DNA of 64,000 nt from Dendrolimus kikuchii (Eukaryota > Arthropoda > Insecta > Lepidoptera > Lasiocampidae): assembly GCA_019925095.2 (NCBI GenBank), contig CM034392.1, positions 17,023,387-17,087,386 of the forward strand, in the 5' to 3' direction. Within the stretch, counting starts at the first letter, position 1. Every line of letters starts with the position of its first letter. A program made the translations under genes and the position numbers. Below, one piece after another: positions 12,728 to 24,404 of the stretch. The notes under the pieces are model-generated. The model was not told the DNA's origin and did not search any database. It saw only the letters and a program-made list of their open reading frames with translations.

Positions 12728-13394
12728 ATAATATTATAAAATTCTAAACATGCCGTGTATGTACATTGAAGCTATTAAAAAAAAACATCTGGAATAGACT
12801 ACATAAACGATGGAGAACATGATGCAATTTTTGTTTTAGATTTTATTGTCTTGTTTGTTCGGGATTCACGTAAAAAGTACTAGGCTGATTTTTATGCCGT
12901 TTTCGCTGATCGACAGAAAATTCATAGACTTAAAATCTGCGCTACTTTTTATCCTGGGAATCCCGCGAGAATTTTTCTGGGAATGATATAAAACGGTCAG
13001 ATTGAAAAAGGAATTTCGAATTCCAATTCGATTTTTTGAGTGATCGATAGCAAATTTTATGTAATTAAATGCGTCATATTTTTTAAACCGGGAATCCCGC
13101 GGGATTTTTCTCGGGAGCTGTTTGTAGTTGTTGGGGTGTATAAAAATGAGCATATCCGACAGAGTTTTCACTGAAACGCTGCCTTATATTCTTTTTTAAA
13201 TGTTGCTTTACTTTGTGTCTCGGGGAATTTTCCCGGGAATAGTATACATCAGTTAAATTGCATAAATATTCATGAATTTTCATACTCAAAAATCCGTCGC
13301 TCTGGTGAAAATACCCTTTGAATTTAAATATTGGCAAAATAACTGTAATCTACGTTACCTGTCCAGCGTGGACGAATTCGCGGGCAAATTCTAG
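12727..13394 (+). mobile_element. Non-autonomous Helitron, family A, plus orientation
   Basis: Starts TATAATATTATAAAATTC (TC eroded) and passes through CATGCCGTG, ACGATGGAGAACATGAT and the GGGAATCCCGCGGGA blocks. It ends CGCGGGCAAATTCTAG at 13394. It faces the copy at 10806-12106, making a large inverted repeat. Open frames on its minus strand are not genes. Confidence 0.72.
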
Positions 13395-14069
13395 CACATT
13401 TATAAAATCGCCACTGCTTATAACAAACTAATTGACCTAGAATTTTCTCCATCTACAGCATACAGTCACTCTCATTTTCTCTCCCACGACAAACGGTCAT
13501 ACTCCGTTGGCCACCCCGTTCTAATAAAGTATTCCAACGTAAAAACGAAATGTTGATTTTAACGTACAATTACGCACTATCCGGCTTCAGTAATTTCCGC
13601 TCGAGGTCTGACAATGAAAGTGGCTTTCGAGGTATTATACATGATATTTTAACACGATGTAAAATGTTAATTATTTAGGAATGAGTTAAAATAATAATGT
13701 GTGTCATCTTCAGTTCAATTTGAAGGTAAAATTATCGCGACCTTTTCCTGAAAGCTGGTTTATTATATTTTATCATAAATTTTTTATTTATCTATTTATT
13801 TAAAACTATAATGAAAAGTATCATTAAAGCTAAATCCATGTCCCCTCCGGATAACATGTGAACTTACATCATTAGAGTTCCACGCTGGTACCTCAGCTAC
13901 TAAGCTACTGAGTCAAGATAAAGTCTGACGATTATGAACTTTTTATGAAAAAAAACCACTCAGGTATTTATAAAATAATTGTTTAAAAGCCTGGCTACAT
14001 TTTTGGACCGCCTAATTAATGTGGGTTCTTTATTTTTTTAATTCTCAAAATAGTTATAAATTTTTAGTT

Positions 14070-14312
14070 GGCGGCCCCTGTAGTTGAGCGGGCTAAGCCT
14101 TTGCCGGCTTACCTCACTGCAGCGCAGAGGCTCCAGGTTCGATTCCTGGTATGGTAAATTTCCGAAACGAATTTACTCCGTTATTTGCTATGGTCTGGGT
14201 GTCTGATATCGGCCCCAGAGTGGTCCGTTGTAAATTACCCATAACACAAGCGTAACTTGCTTAATTTGGGGATATACAGTGTGTGTGTTTGTCTACCGAT
14301 TTATTATTATAT
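14070..14312 (+). repeat. tRNA-derived SINE, copy 1
   Basis: Pol III internal promoter visible: A box TAGTTGAGCGG at 14081-14091 and B box GGTTCGATTCC at 14136-14146. The tRNA-unrelated body (TGGTCTGGGTGTCTGATATC, AAGCGTAACTTGCTTAATTT) ends in an AT-rich tail. Copy 2 at 55074 shares the whole body. Confidence 0.85.
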
Positions 14313-15944
14313 ATATTTTATTTATTTATTATTATTAAATGTATTTAACAACGCTCTAAGAACATTTCATGTCAGAAAAAAAATACTACTTTAAAATTTA
14401 AGTGACAGTTCAGCCCCACTATATCATGACCAGACCGGTCTAAAGCGGTTGACTTTCGAGATTCGAAATCGATTCGCCTCTTTCTACGACTACATAGTAA
14501 TAGTAGTAAGGGGCATTATAAAAGATAATGGTGTATTTTTGCTATAGTATTTTAAATTTTAAAATCGATACGATTTTAAATTGCTTATAAAGTCTGACGC
14601 GTATCTAAAATTCATCTAAATGAGTTGAGAAATAATATTGCCAATAACAAATTGTTATTACAACACCAAGAATTTATAGTAAGCGGTAAAACGGAATACT
14701 AAATTAGCATAGTGTTCTATATTATTATGTATTTGTGTTAGCCACACGCGTAAATTCCACTAACGTTACGAGGGTCGAATTTCGCGGACGGAGGCGGGTC
14801 GTCGACCTTGTCTTATTGACTATTATAAAAGTAACGTTAAGGTTACGACATTGATACAGTCGAGATTAACTTTAAAATAAACAAGCTTTTTATTTATAGG
14901 TACCTGATATAATAATATACACATATCACCATCTCATATACTCTACAATACATTTGATGATAATAAAATGTTTATGTGAGATAACTGCTGTTTAGATTCT
15001 GTTTCAGTTATTAATTATTTTACTATATTTATGGACTCCGGTATTAATTTACTGTTTTAATCCTTTAAGTCGTAGCGCGATGTCATAGTTCCTGTAGAAC
15101 CGTATTTTACTATCTTAAATATAAATAAAATAAATAGGACTGCCCCTGCTACTTTAGATTTATGAGGATAATTAGACAAACAAAAAAATTATTTCATAAG
15201 TATTTTGTTATAAACAAAGCCAAGACAAAATAACACGGCAATATCATGTTTTCACAATTCTGAGTTGGCTTTTGAAGAACGGATTCTTTAATAAGTTTAA
15301 TTATTCATAATTGCAAACATGGTTTTAAAAATATTGGCATTAACAAATAATACTTAGGTATGTAGTGATTCTTATAAAAATTATAACAAGAAAAAATGGT
15401 TGTATAGACAGTATTATATAGATACATAAATATATGAACGATAAACAGTGTTATCCATTGTGCCTTAGAAATAGTAGGTGGGAAAGTCATATAGTTTCTA
15501 ATCTCTGGAAATAGGTACGTGGAAAATCTTTGTTCCTGTAATCTAAATTGACCCTGAGGTTGTAAGTATCGTGTGATTAAATCGATTTTCTTGTGGTTCG
15601 ATTGGTGAAATTATGTTGTTTCCAGGAAATTATACGTAACGTAAGGTGTTGCAAATTAATACGTTATGTAAAATCCGTTTAAATTTCAAAGATATTTCAT
15701 AACAGGACAAAGTATTAATATGGAAGAAGAATGGTATATACTAGTACCCACAATTATTTCCATTGGCAAAAAATAACTTATACGTAACAGTTATGTGTCA
15801 GATAGCCGTCAGAGGGGTACATAGTACATCCAGTTGGCTGCATTGTCACGCTGATGGCGATGGTATTGAGCTAAGTTTGGCTCAGCCAAATAAGTGTAAA
15901 ATAAAATAAAAATCATTTCTGAAAAGCTCTTCTAAATGTTATAT

Positions 15945-16150
15945 GACTATGCCGGCCGGGTTTCTGTATCTTCTTTCACCTTCTTTCAATTATTTGGGGT
16001 CGGTACAAAATGTCTCTTCCTTCCATATTCCTCTATTCTGGTATGCGTCCGCTGTCCAACCACATATCATCATCTTTCACAAAATTCATCCATCTCTTTT
16101 TTGGTCTACCTTTACATGTGAATCTTCCAGTTTAACATTATTTTTGTCAT
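15945..16150 (-). repeat. Possible LINE remnant
   Basis: CAATTATTTGGGGTCGGTAC and CATCCATCTCTTTTTTGGTC resemble the reverse complement of a LINE ORF or 3' region common in moths (from memory). Two overlapping short plus frames are not supported as genes. Confidence 0.35.
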
Positions 16151-16879
16151 GTAACGTTAATGTCGCTACACGTTGACAAAGTGAGGGCAGGCAGTCCGCA
16201 TGCAGCGCTGAACGTGGAGGAAAGGCGCTGAATGCTGTCGGAAGCATGCGTTAGAATATCAATGAGAAGAGCACAGTGCTGAACGTAGCTAAATAGCACT
16301 GTATGCTGTCGTGAACGTATGCATTATAAAAAAAAAACTTGTCTTCATTTTACGTCTGTTTGCCGCGAAAGCTGAATAAATGCGAAAAATCTTCACAGAA
16401 AATTGGTATGTTCTATGGACAAAAGTTGAATTGAGCTGAATAAGTGTAGTTAGTCCTTAAGTGATTAAAGGTTAACAAGCGAGAAATGACAAATAACGAT
16501 GAGTTACGTGATTCATAATATTTGTCTTGCATGTTTTCATTTATACGGTCTTATTCATATATATCATTGAGTTAGAGTAAGTTTATAGGCTTCTTCAAAA
16601 AAATATTAAATCAAAAAAGATTTAAAACTTTTTATTCAAAATAAGTTCCACTGGAGAACATTTTTTGAAGGTCATACTGCTTGTAAGCCAAAATTTAAAC
16701 CTACTCCCTTTATACTATGTACATCGTTTCACAAAGTGTCAACGCTGTTTAAAGGAGAAGAAGTTGCAAGAAACTCTCCAGCAACAAGTCTATCTCAGAC
16801 TCTTTTTTTAAATACATAGAGAAATTGTATTACGAATACTTTTTAAAGATTTAATGGAGTGTTACAAACAAAAATTATT

Positions 16880-17130
16880 GTTACCGTCGCAATAATGACA
16901 TTAGAATTCATACATACGTACATATTATCACGCCTGTTTCCCATGGGGGTAGACCTAGACTACCGATCTCCACTTGCGGCGATCCTGACAAACAACATTC
17001 GCTTCATCTATCTACTTTCATTGACCTCTTCTTTCATACACGTTTATTTGAGATACTTTTTGGCTCACCTCGTTTAAACGCTTCTCAACACTCTTGATGA
17101 ACAGCCAAGGGTGCCTTTATCTTTAAGAAT
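16880..17130. repeat. Probable LINE end with CATACATAC tail
   Basis: CATACATACGTACATATTAT CACGCCTGTTTCCC then TAGACTACCGATCTCCACTT, resembling a moth repeat that often carries a (TACA)n tail. The plus open frame is not a gene. Confidence 0.45.
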
Positions 17131-18849
17131 TCATACTGGGACAAATCTCTTTACATGTTATCTATAAAATTCTAAAAATCTACGACTTCGTCGTAATTTA
17201 TTGGCAACTAATTATAGCAACGAAGTTTCGTCAATATTTTTCCGTTTGTAACATTTTAAAATCCGGTTTGAATCCTTGTGATAGCAATAATTATGTAAAT
17301 AGGTGAGTGTATGAAACGAAGCCGATTTACAAATGCAATACAAAAGATTCATACTGATCGATGAATTAGTAGCGTAGTTGCGATTGATGAGTTTCTTTTA
17401 AAGGCTCTAATTATAGATTTGCCCGTATACATTTCAGTTCATTATCCTTTGTCTCTAATATCACTTTTATGTTGCGTACAACTTCGAAGAATAATTAGAC
17501 ATAAGTATATTCTTCTGAGGCGTACATAACTTCTGCATAGGCATAGGTCATAATGGTCTGAAAAAAAAAAAACTGAAGATTTCCTTCTACATTAGGTACG
17601 ACATAGGGTTGTGTGATCAAATTTATTAGAGACTGGCAATATGTTAGCGACATCCTTGATATTGTATACATGAATAGACTGCGCCGGTAACCACTTTCCT
17701 TCAGGTACGTTGTTCAAGTAGTTCAGAAAATTAAAAGGTAATTTATTTCACTTTAAGTTACGTTATATGGATGGGGACATAATATGTCAGCTATACTGTC
17801 CTATTTAGAACAGATTATAAAACATTACAAAAAGAGTGGTGTTAAGTAATCCCATAAAGGGCTTAAATTGAATAGAGTTACCGTGCATACTGAGCATTTG
17901 ATAGGTTTCGCCTAAGATTACCTATATTTCTATTGGCTATACATATATGAAGCCACATGCAATGATGTGCTTGTTTTATATTATACTTATAAGGTATAAA
18001 GGACCTTGTAGTATTTCCAGTTAAAAATCACATCACCATTATAGCTTCGTTTGCAGCCTGTAAAGAGGTGAGAGGGCAGTCTTCTTCTTCTTCTTTGTTC
18101 AATAATGGCTTGGCACGGTTTGTGCATTCAGCCAGATTCATGTGTAAATGGCTTTTCAATGCAGTTTTATAAAACGAGGGAAACGTAACGCGAAAAAATA
18201 GAAACTTTACCGAAAATTTGGAAAAAAGTGTCAAAATAATTACTAAATATGTACAAACTACTAAAATTAAAGTTTAATTTGATTATTTATAATAAACGAA
18301 TTTAATATACTATATACATCAAATTTACAATCCTTAAGTAATAAAGACATAGAAGTAGGAAGAGGAACGGAAAGAGAAATTAAAAAGTCGTAAAGAGAAG
18401 TGTGATCATACATAGGACAGGACAAGAAAACATGGTTCATGTCACAATAATTCTCACGAAAGGGCAGTCAAATCAATTTAGATACTTTTTACGACCGAAC
18501 AAAATATAGCAACTTCATAGATTTTGTACGAGCGTACAAACATATGGCGTCATAAATTGATATAAGTAAAAGGAGACAAATAGTGTTCTCAAACAGTCGC
18601 AAAAGAAAATCTATATTGTGAAAACCAACTTTCCACAACATATTTAAGCAGGGATTCACAACGTAGAGAATTATAAAAAATATTATTTTTTCCCTAAATG
18701 ATGTAAATGGGACAATGGGTCTAATGGGACAAGACTGGCAAGAAATAGGGTGAATGGAGAAAATTGGGGGAGGCCTACGCCGCTGAGGCGACTTCCGTAG
18801 ATCAACTATAATATATTAATTTTTTTTAGAAAAGGACATAGATTTTATT

Positions 18850-19075
18850 AATATGACATTTTTTTTATTGCAGGAGATCAGCAGACAGGCAGACGGCTCA
18901 CTTGATGGAAAGCGGTTACCATCGCCTATGGACATTTGCAACACCAAAGTTGCTACAAATGCGCTGCTGCTCTCTTAAGGGAGACTGGAACCTGGTCACT
19001 AATGCCGGAACACAACTCAAGGTTGTTATGGCGACATACTTTAGACCAGGGGTATTAAAAAAAAAAAAATTGTAA
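18850..19075 (+). repeat. Dispersed repeat (AGCAGACAGGCAGACGG family), copy 1
   Basis: Contains AGCGGTTACCATCGCCTATG and GAGACTGGAACCTGGTCACT, ending in an A run (about 19057). Copies lie at 43015-43270 (inverted) and 52850-53090. Class unknown; probably a LINE or SINE 3' region. Confidence 0.6.
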
Positions 19076-19534
19076 CAATTTATGAATTTGATTGTTTGTA
19101 ATATGACTGTAGAATAAAGGCTTTTTTATTTATTTATTTAAATTTTATAAATTATGTAAATAGAATACAATTTTTTATATAAATCGTTATCTTTTTGAAA
19201 AACAGTGACATCTCGTAATAACTGTCAATAACTTTTATTATAGGAAGTTCATACTTAAACTAACTTGAGCAACTAGTTTCTCTATAGTAGTCTAGATGGC
19301 GCTACTCTAAAACATTAGTGTGATCCAGTGATCGTTTGAGCTATAAATTAATTTATTGATTATTTAATGTAATATTTTTGTACAATAAATTTAAATATTA
19401 GTTTATTTGCCGCTTTTAATTTAGAAAATAATAAAAACCTTACAATAACTGTAAACAAGTAGACCAAAAGCAGACAGGTATGCATGCATGCAATCAATGG
19501 TCATTGTGACCTTGAATCGTTGAACTGGAGGTGG

Positions 19535-20135
19535 CTGGACGGTTGGCACCCCACGTCGACGTTCCGGTCGGTGCGCCGGTGTCGGCCGTTTCGGTCCGCC
19601 ACGCTTTGCGCGCCACTGATCCTCTCCCATGCATCCACCCTTCTGAATTAAAGAAAATTCCTTTGGAAGGTACAGTGGCACCGTATGAGTCATTTATTGT
19701 TTCCGGGAAGTACACAGAAAGCCCCCGATGAACTAATTTATTATTAATTTAATAGTCTACAAAGGGAATTTATAAAAATCTTAATATTTTAAATCATGGA
19801 AACTAGGCTGGATTAAATTTCATTTTGATTACATTTGGATCCAAGTAGATAATTTGATTCAAGTTTATTTCAGTGTTATATAGGCAAGTGTTTGGTTTTT
19901 GGCCGTCGTCGCCAGTAAGTTTGTTTGCAATTACACAGGTGAGCCGATTATTGACACGGCTCGCTAGTGCGGTAGTGCCTCTCAATGGTTTTGGTTTGGT
20001 TATTTTTCCGTGGAAGAGCGGGCGGGGAGAGGGAAGTGACCTGACGCCCCCCGCACCCTCCTCGTGAGGCGCCTTCGCGACCGGCGTGCGCGCAACGCAG
20101 AAAGCCTGGCCAGTTGGCCGCCGCGCAGCCTCCAG
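19535..20135 (+). promoter_or_regulatory. CpG-rich stretches, candidate promoter or 5' exon region
   Basis: Two blocks stand out in AT-rich DNA: 19535-19640 (CCCACGTCGACGTTCCGGTC) and 20010-20115 (GGCGCCTTCGCGACCGGCGT). TTACGTGACGTA at about 20155, a CRE-like site, follows the second. No ORF with a recognisable product is present. A start region for a long gene such as baz is possible but unproven. Confidence 0.3.
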
Positions 20136-21159
20136 TTTGTTTACATCGATTGAATTACGTGACGTATCTCATACTAATCTTTTGACAATCATTATTACAA
20201 TGAACGATTAAAGTGTATGTGATTATTTGGTGCCAAATACCAGTGCCGTTTTTTCTAGCGATGTGGCTTATGTGATTAAGTTTTATTGGAATTTAAAGGC
20301 AATATACCATTCTATAGTCACCAGTTAGGTATTATGCATTTGCACAAAAGTTGCACAGCTGGTTCCTGCGGTCGACTCTGCAGACATTGCAATGACGTGC
20401 CTTTATTGTTTACCACGTTCTTGTACCCTTGGAGTTTGATCGTTCTCTTACATTGCATTAAGACTGAATAAAACAAAGATTATGTTTTGTATAAAGATCA
20501 GAATGGATATTATCTTATATATTTTAAATTCACGTATAGCAACATTCGAATGTTTAGAAAGTTTTAATCCACACTCATTTGTATCCATTTTTGTAGATCG
20601 GACGAATAAATTTTGTATTTAATCATAGAAATTCTTGCAGTTTGTATAATTTACCTACAAATTTTCCAATATGTAATTATATAGACATATTCATTTGTAT
20701 AGTTTATTTTTTTACTCAATGATAAAGGAACTAAAAAATATACTTAAAACGTTTGATTAATCTGAAGAACTATAACATTATTCCAATATAGATTATCTAT
20801 TGGATATAAAAAAAGTTCAATGATTGTTTAATAATTATTCGGTGGTTAATAATTATTCCTAAATATATTCGGTAGGTCCATATAATGCACGTTGACATAA
20901 TTGAAACAAAATCCAAGGTAGATCACGCATTTAACAATCAAATTTCATTGAAAGTATCAGAAGGTAAACAATAATTGCAATTGTTTCATAGCATCTGAAA
21001 GTTCATGGTATTGCTAATCAATATCATTGCCACAACACTGTTATTTGCTGAGAGCGAGTTGGTAACAATTGCTGCTGTGGCACCGATCTAGATACCCAGA
21101 TCTCGTAGAAAGCGCCGTGGGACTGGCGACATATTCAATCTTATTCCTCTAATGCAGTT

Positions 21160-21240
21160 TCTTACTCAGTTCTAGTTCAGTTCAATTCAGTATTTCAGTT
21201 CACAACAATAATCTTCACCTTGTATTCACTTTATTGATTA
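21160..21240 (+). promoter_or_regulatory. Cluster of TCAGTT initiator-like motifs
   Basis: TCAGTT or TTCAGT occurs about five times within 45 bp (about 21168-21205). An LTR edge is an equally good explanation. Confidence 0.25.
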
Positions 21241-24197
21241 GTGATTTAAGACGGCTTATTTAATTTCCTTTCAATTCAAATTATCACTTACAAATCGGAA
21301 CATGTAGTACTGTGAATAAACCGTAGGATATTTGTATGGGCTGCTCAACAGGGTTAAGTGATAGTTCACATCAAGATATAGGCTTTTATTGTACAAAATC
21401 TAAATGTTTCCATGTGGAGTACTTCTCCCACCTTTGGGTAGGTACACCCCAGTACCAGTTACTCTTATACCGGTGAGCCCTTCGAATTGCCGATGATCCC
21501 AATCTTACAGACGATCTAGAAACTTTAAGTCTTAACCAATACAACTGGGGGTAAATTCACACTTCTTCGACGCTTGTCAGTCGACCACAGTTCGTGGTAC
21601 TCATTTCTCCATACCAAATCATACGTGTGCAAGCTGTGAACCCTTCCGCCGTATTCCATATGTGTTAGATATCTACATCAACTAGATGGCACTGTGGTCT
21701 TCAAATTCACATGTCAGAGTAAACATTTGTCATAAATTATCTACTGACACTTATTTTTTCTGATACTTTTTCATCCCAGAGTTAGATAGACCTATTGTAG
21801 CAACCCATCATTTAGTCAAACACTTACATAAAAGTTACTTTCAAAATATGAAGGCGATAAGACGATCCTACTCCTCATCCTCATCGCCTCTGCTGGCGCG
21901 CAAGAAACGTTATGTAATGTGTAGTGTACGTAATAATTATATCTAGAAATAAGTTAAAATAAATAGACATTAAAACACAACAACACACACACGGTTTAAA
22001 TTGCATATATATTATATATATATTAGTGTGCCAAAAAATGACGATTTTTTTCGCTGTCACCCCAAAGTATCTCGGGAAATGCCCAAACAAAGCTTCTGTT
22101 AAAGGTGGAACTCAATATTCCAATTTTAAGAGGTTCTCCATGAAACTTTAAGGTTTCCTGTCTAAATAACATGGAAAAAAGGGTTTTTTAACACTTGTCC
22201 TGCAAGCTGTGAAAAAAATATTTTACAAAAAGTTTATGAATGGATCATTCTTAGTATTAAACGTAGTACAAAAAGTTCCATTGAGTCAAACTTCTATCTT
22301 CAATATTTGATTTTTTACAGTGATTTGAAGTTCAAAGTTTCGTTTTTTTTTGCATTTTTTAGGTATACTATCAGTTAGCGCAAAAAGTTAAAAGGCAAAT
22401 TTGTAGTACATTTGACATCTTATAAAAAATATATAAATAATCCCCGACTATGTTAGGAGCACACCAGGCCTGAAGGGCCTTTGCAAAAAACCTCAAAATA
22501 CTTCCTACCTTGTGGATTTATTCTACCAATAAAATTACTATAATTTACGTAGACAGAAAAATGGAGGAACAACCAACGTAATTATAAGTTTCTCTTTTTC
22601 TCCACTTGACTACCGAACCCGAGAAATAGATCACAACGTCATCAAGTCTCAATAAATGTCGGTCACCTCATTACGCTCAAATACTTACTTGCTTACTTGA
22701 ATTCGTGATTAGTTTAATTAAGTGACAATAAGTTACACAATCACAAACTGTTGCATCATCTTCATTATTATTTGACTACGGTAATTAAATATATAGACAT
22801 TATAATAATATTCTAATCACCAGCATTAACTTCAATCCCACGTATTTTTCTTACGTTCGTCTTGTATCAGATTACAATGGAATTTTATTTCAATAGGGCA
22901 ACTAACTTGGACAGTAGCTAATTGACGATTGTTCCTTTATATTGGCACAATAGAGCGCGGTCCATGAATTACGCGATTTATCGCCTTTACATGCTTTACA
23001 GCACCATTCTGGGCATTGAAGTTTGTTAGATTCGTCTGTGTACATATTATTATCATTGAATAAAACGGGGCAATTTTGCGTCAACTGGTTATTTTAATTT
23101 AAATAAATCTCGCAACTAGTTGTAATCCGACATAGGGATCCTACCATCGGGGATAGCAATAGAGCAATGTTAGACTATTGACGGCATGCTTGGATGTATT
23201 AAGTTCCATCACATAGTCACAACAGAGCTTCACTAACCGAAGACAATTTTTGATGATTCTGACGCACCACTTAATTGTGTTGCGACCTATACCGTATGGT
23301 ACTATTTAGCATCAGACGGGTCACACTCGCAATACAATGAATCCTTGGACGCGTGTGTAAAAATACACCGCAGCGTTGTCGTTGTTATTATCTTTATTAA
23401 AGCAATGAGATTTCCCATCTCAATTCTCAAGGCCGCTACAAGGGTCGAAGGATTTGGTGGAAATACTAAGGAAGCTGCGTCCTCAACTGTCTATTTTTTG
23501 ACATTATCACATGAGAGAAGACTTGGACCGTTTTAAATTCGCCAGCGAAGGCGGCATGTAATAAAATATTATTATATAGTTAGATTAATAATTCAATGAA
23601 ACTTATAAATAAAAGAAAAACACAGTGGATTGAATAATGGGCGGCGTTATCATTTAAAGGAATCTCACCCATCCCGTTATTCTAAAAAACTGCATAATTA
23701 CATAAAATATTATTTATATGTATAAGATTTAGAATAACTATTCTACATAATATAGAATAACCGAGAATTATATAACGCATTTTTTTAATTCTACATCAGT
23801 TGCCGTTTGGCGAGTTATGTGCTGATGTAGGGCAATGAGGCAATTTATTCCTGTTATTTAACACTGTCTGTTTTCACCTCAGTGCTTGGAAAAATTATTT
23901 GTTCTCTATCCGTCCTAAATGAGCTAATTTTAGTTAACCCATAACATAAAAAATGCAATTAGCTAAAAGCGAATTAAATGGCACAAGCCATGCACAACGC
24001 TTTTTAACAAGCTTTAAAATTAATATTATAAATCGAAATTAATGAACACCGTGAAACGATTACATAATCTATGGTAATAAGTATTTAGATAATATATGTC
24101 GTCATTTTATTGTTCTTATAAAAAGGACATTTATTCACTTTTTAAGTGTTTATTTCATAAGTTTGTTTAATACTACGCTCATCTTCGCTAATATTAT

Positions 24198-24341
24198 TGT
24201 TGCAGACTCATTATATTGGAGAAACTCCTTAAAAATTATACTTTTTTGTTTCTTTTTTGAATTGTGACATTGTCTGTAAAAATATTGAAAAAAAATTCGA
24301 ATATACGTTTTGCTATCGAAAACTGTTTTAAGTTTATTCCG
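24198..24341 (+). repeat. 5' LTR of the Bel-Pao element
   Basis: About 144 bp. It matches the right LTR except for a 10-bp insertion (tcattatatt) near the start and small indels. The long open frame extends back into it, so codons before the ATG at 24405 are probably untranslated. Confidence 0.75.
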
Positions 24342-24404
24342 CCTCGTCCGCTATATTTTTGGTCTTCGGCCGGATCCCTCATGAATCAGCTATCGCCGAA
24401 AAGT

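Larger units (their letters stand above)
14313..24197. other. Mostly unassigned intergenic or intronic DNA
   Basis: Apart from repeats at 15945, 16880 and 18850 and the CpG-rich blocks at 19.5-20.1 kb, I see no gene. 22000-22450 has unclassified sequence (GTCACCCCAAAGTATCTCGG) that could be an old transposon. Confidence 0.5.

Noticed and set aside
14136..14146. Possible tRNA gene (perfect B box) here and at 55140
   Set aside because: No complete cloverleaf. The sequence continues into a shared non-tRNA body and AT tail, so these are SINEs.
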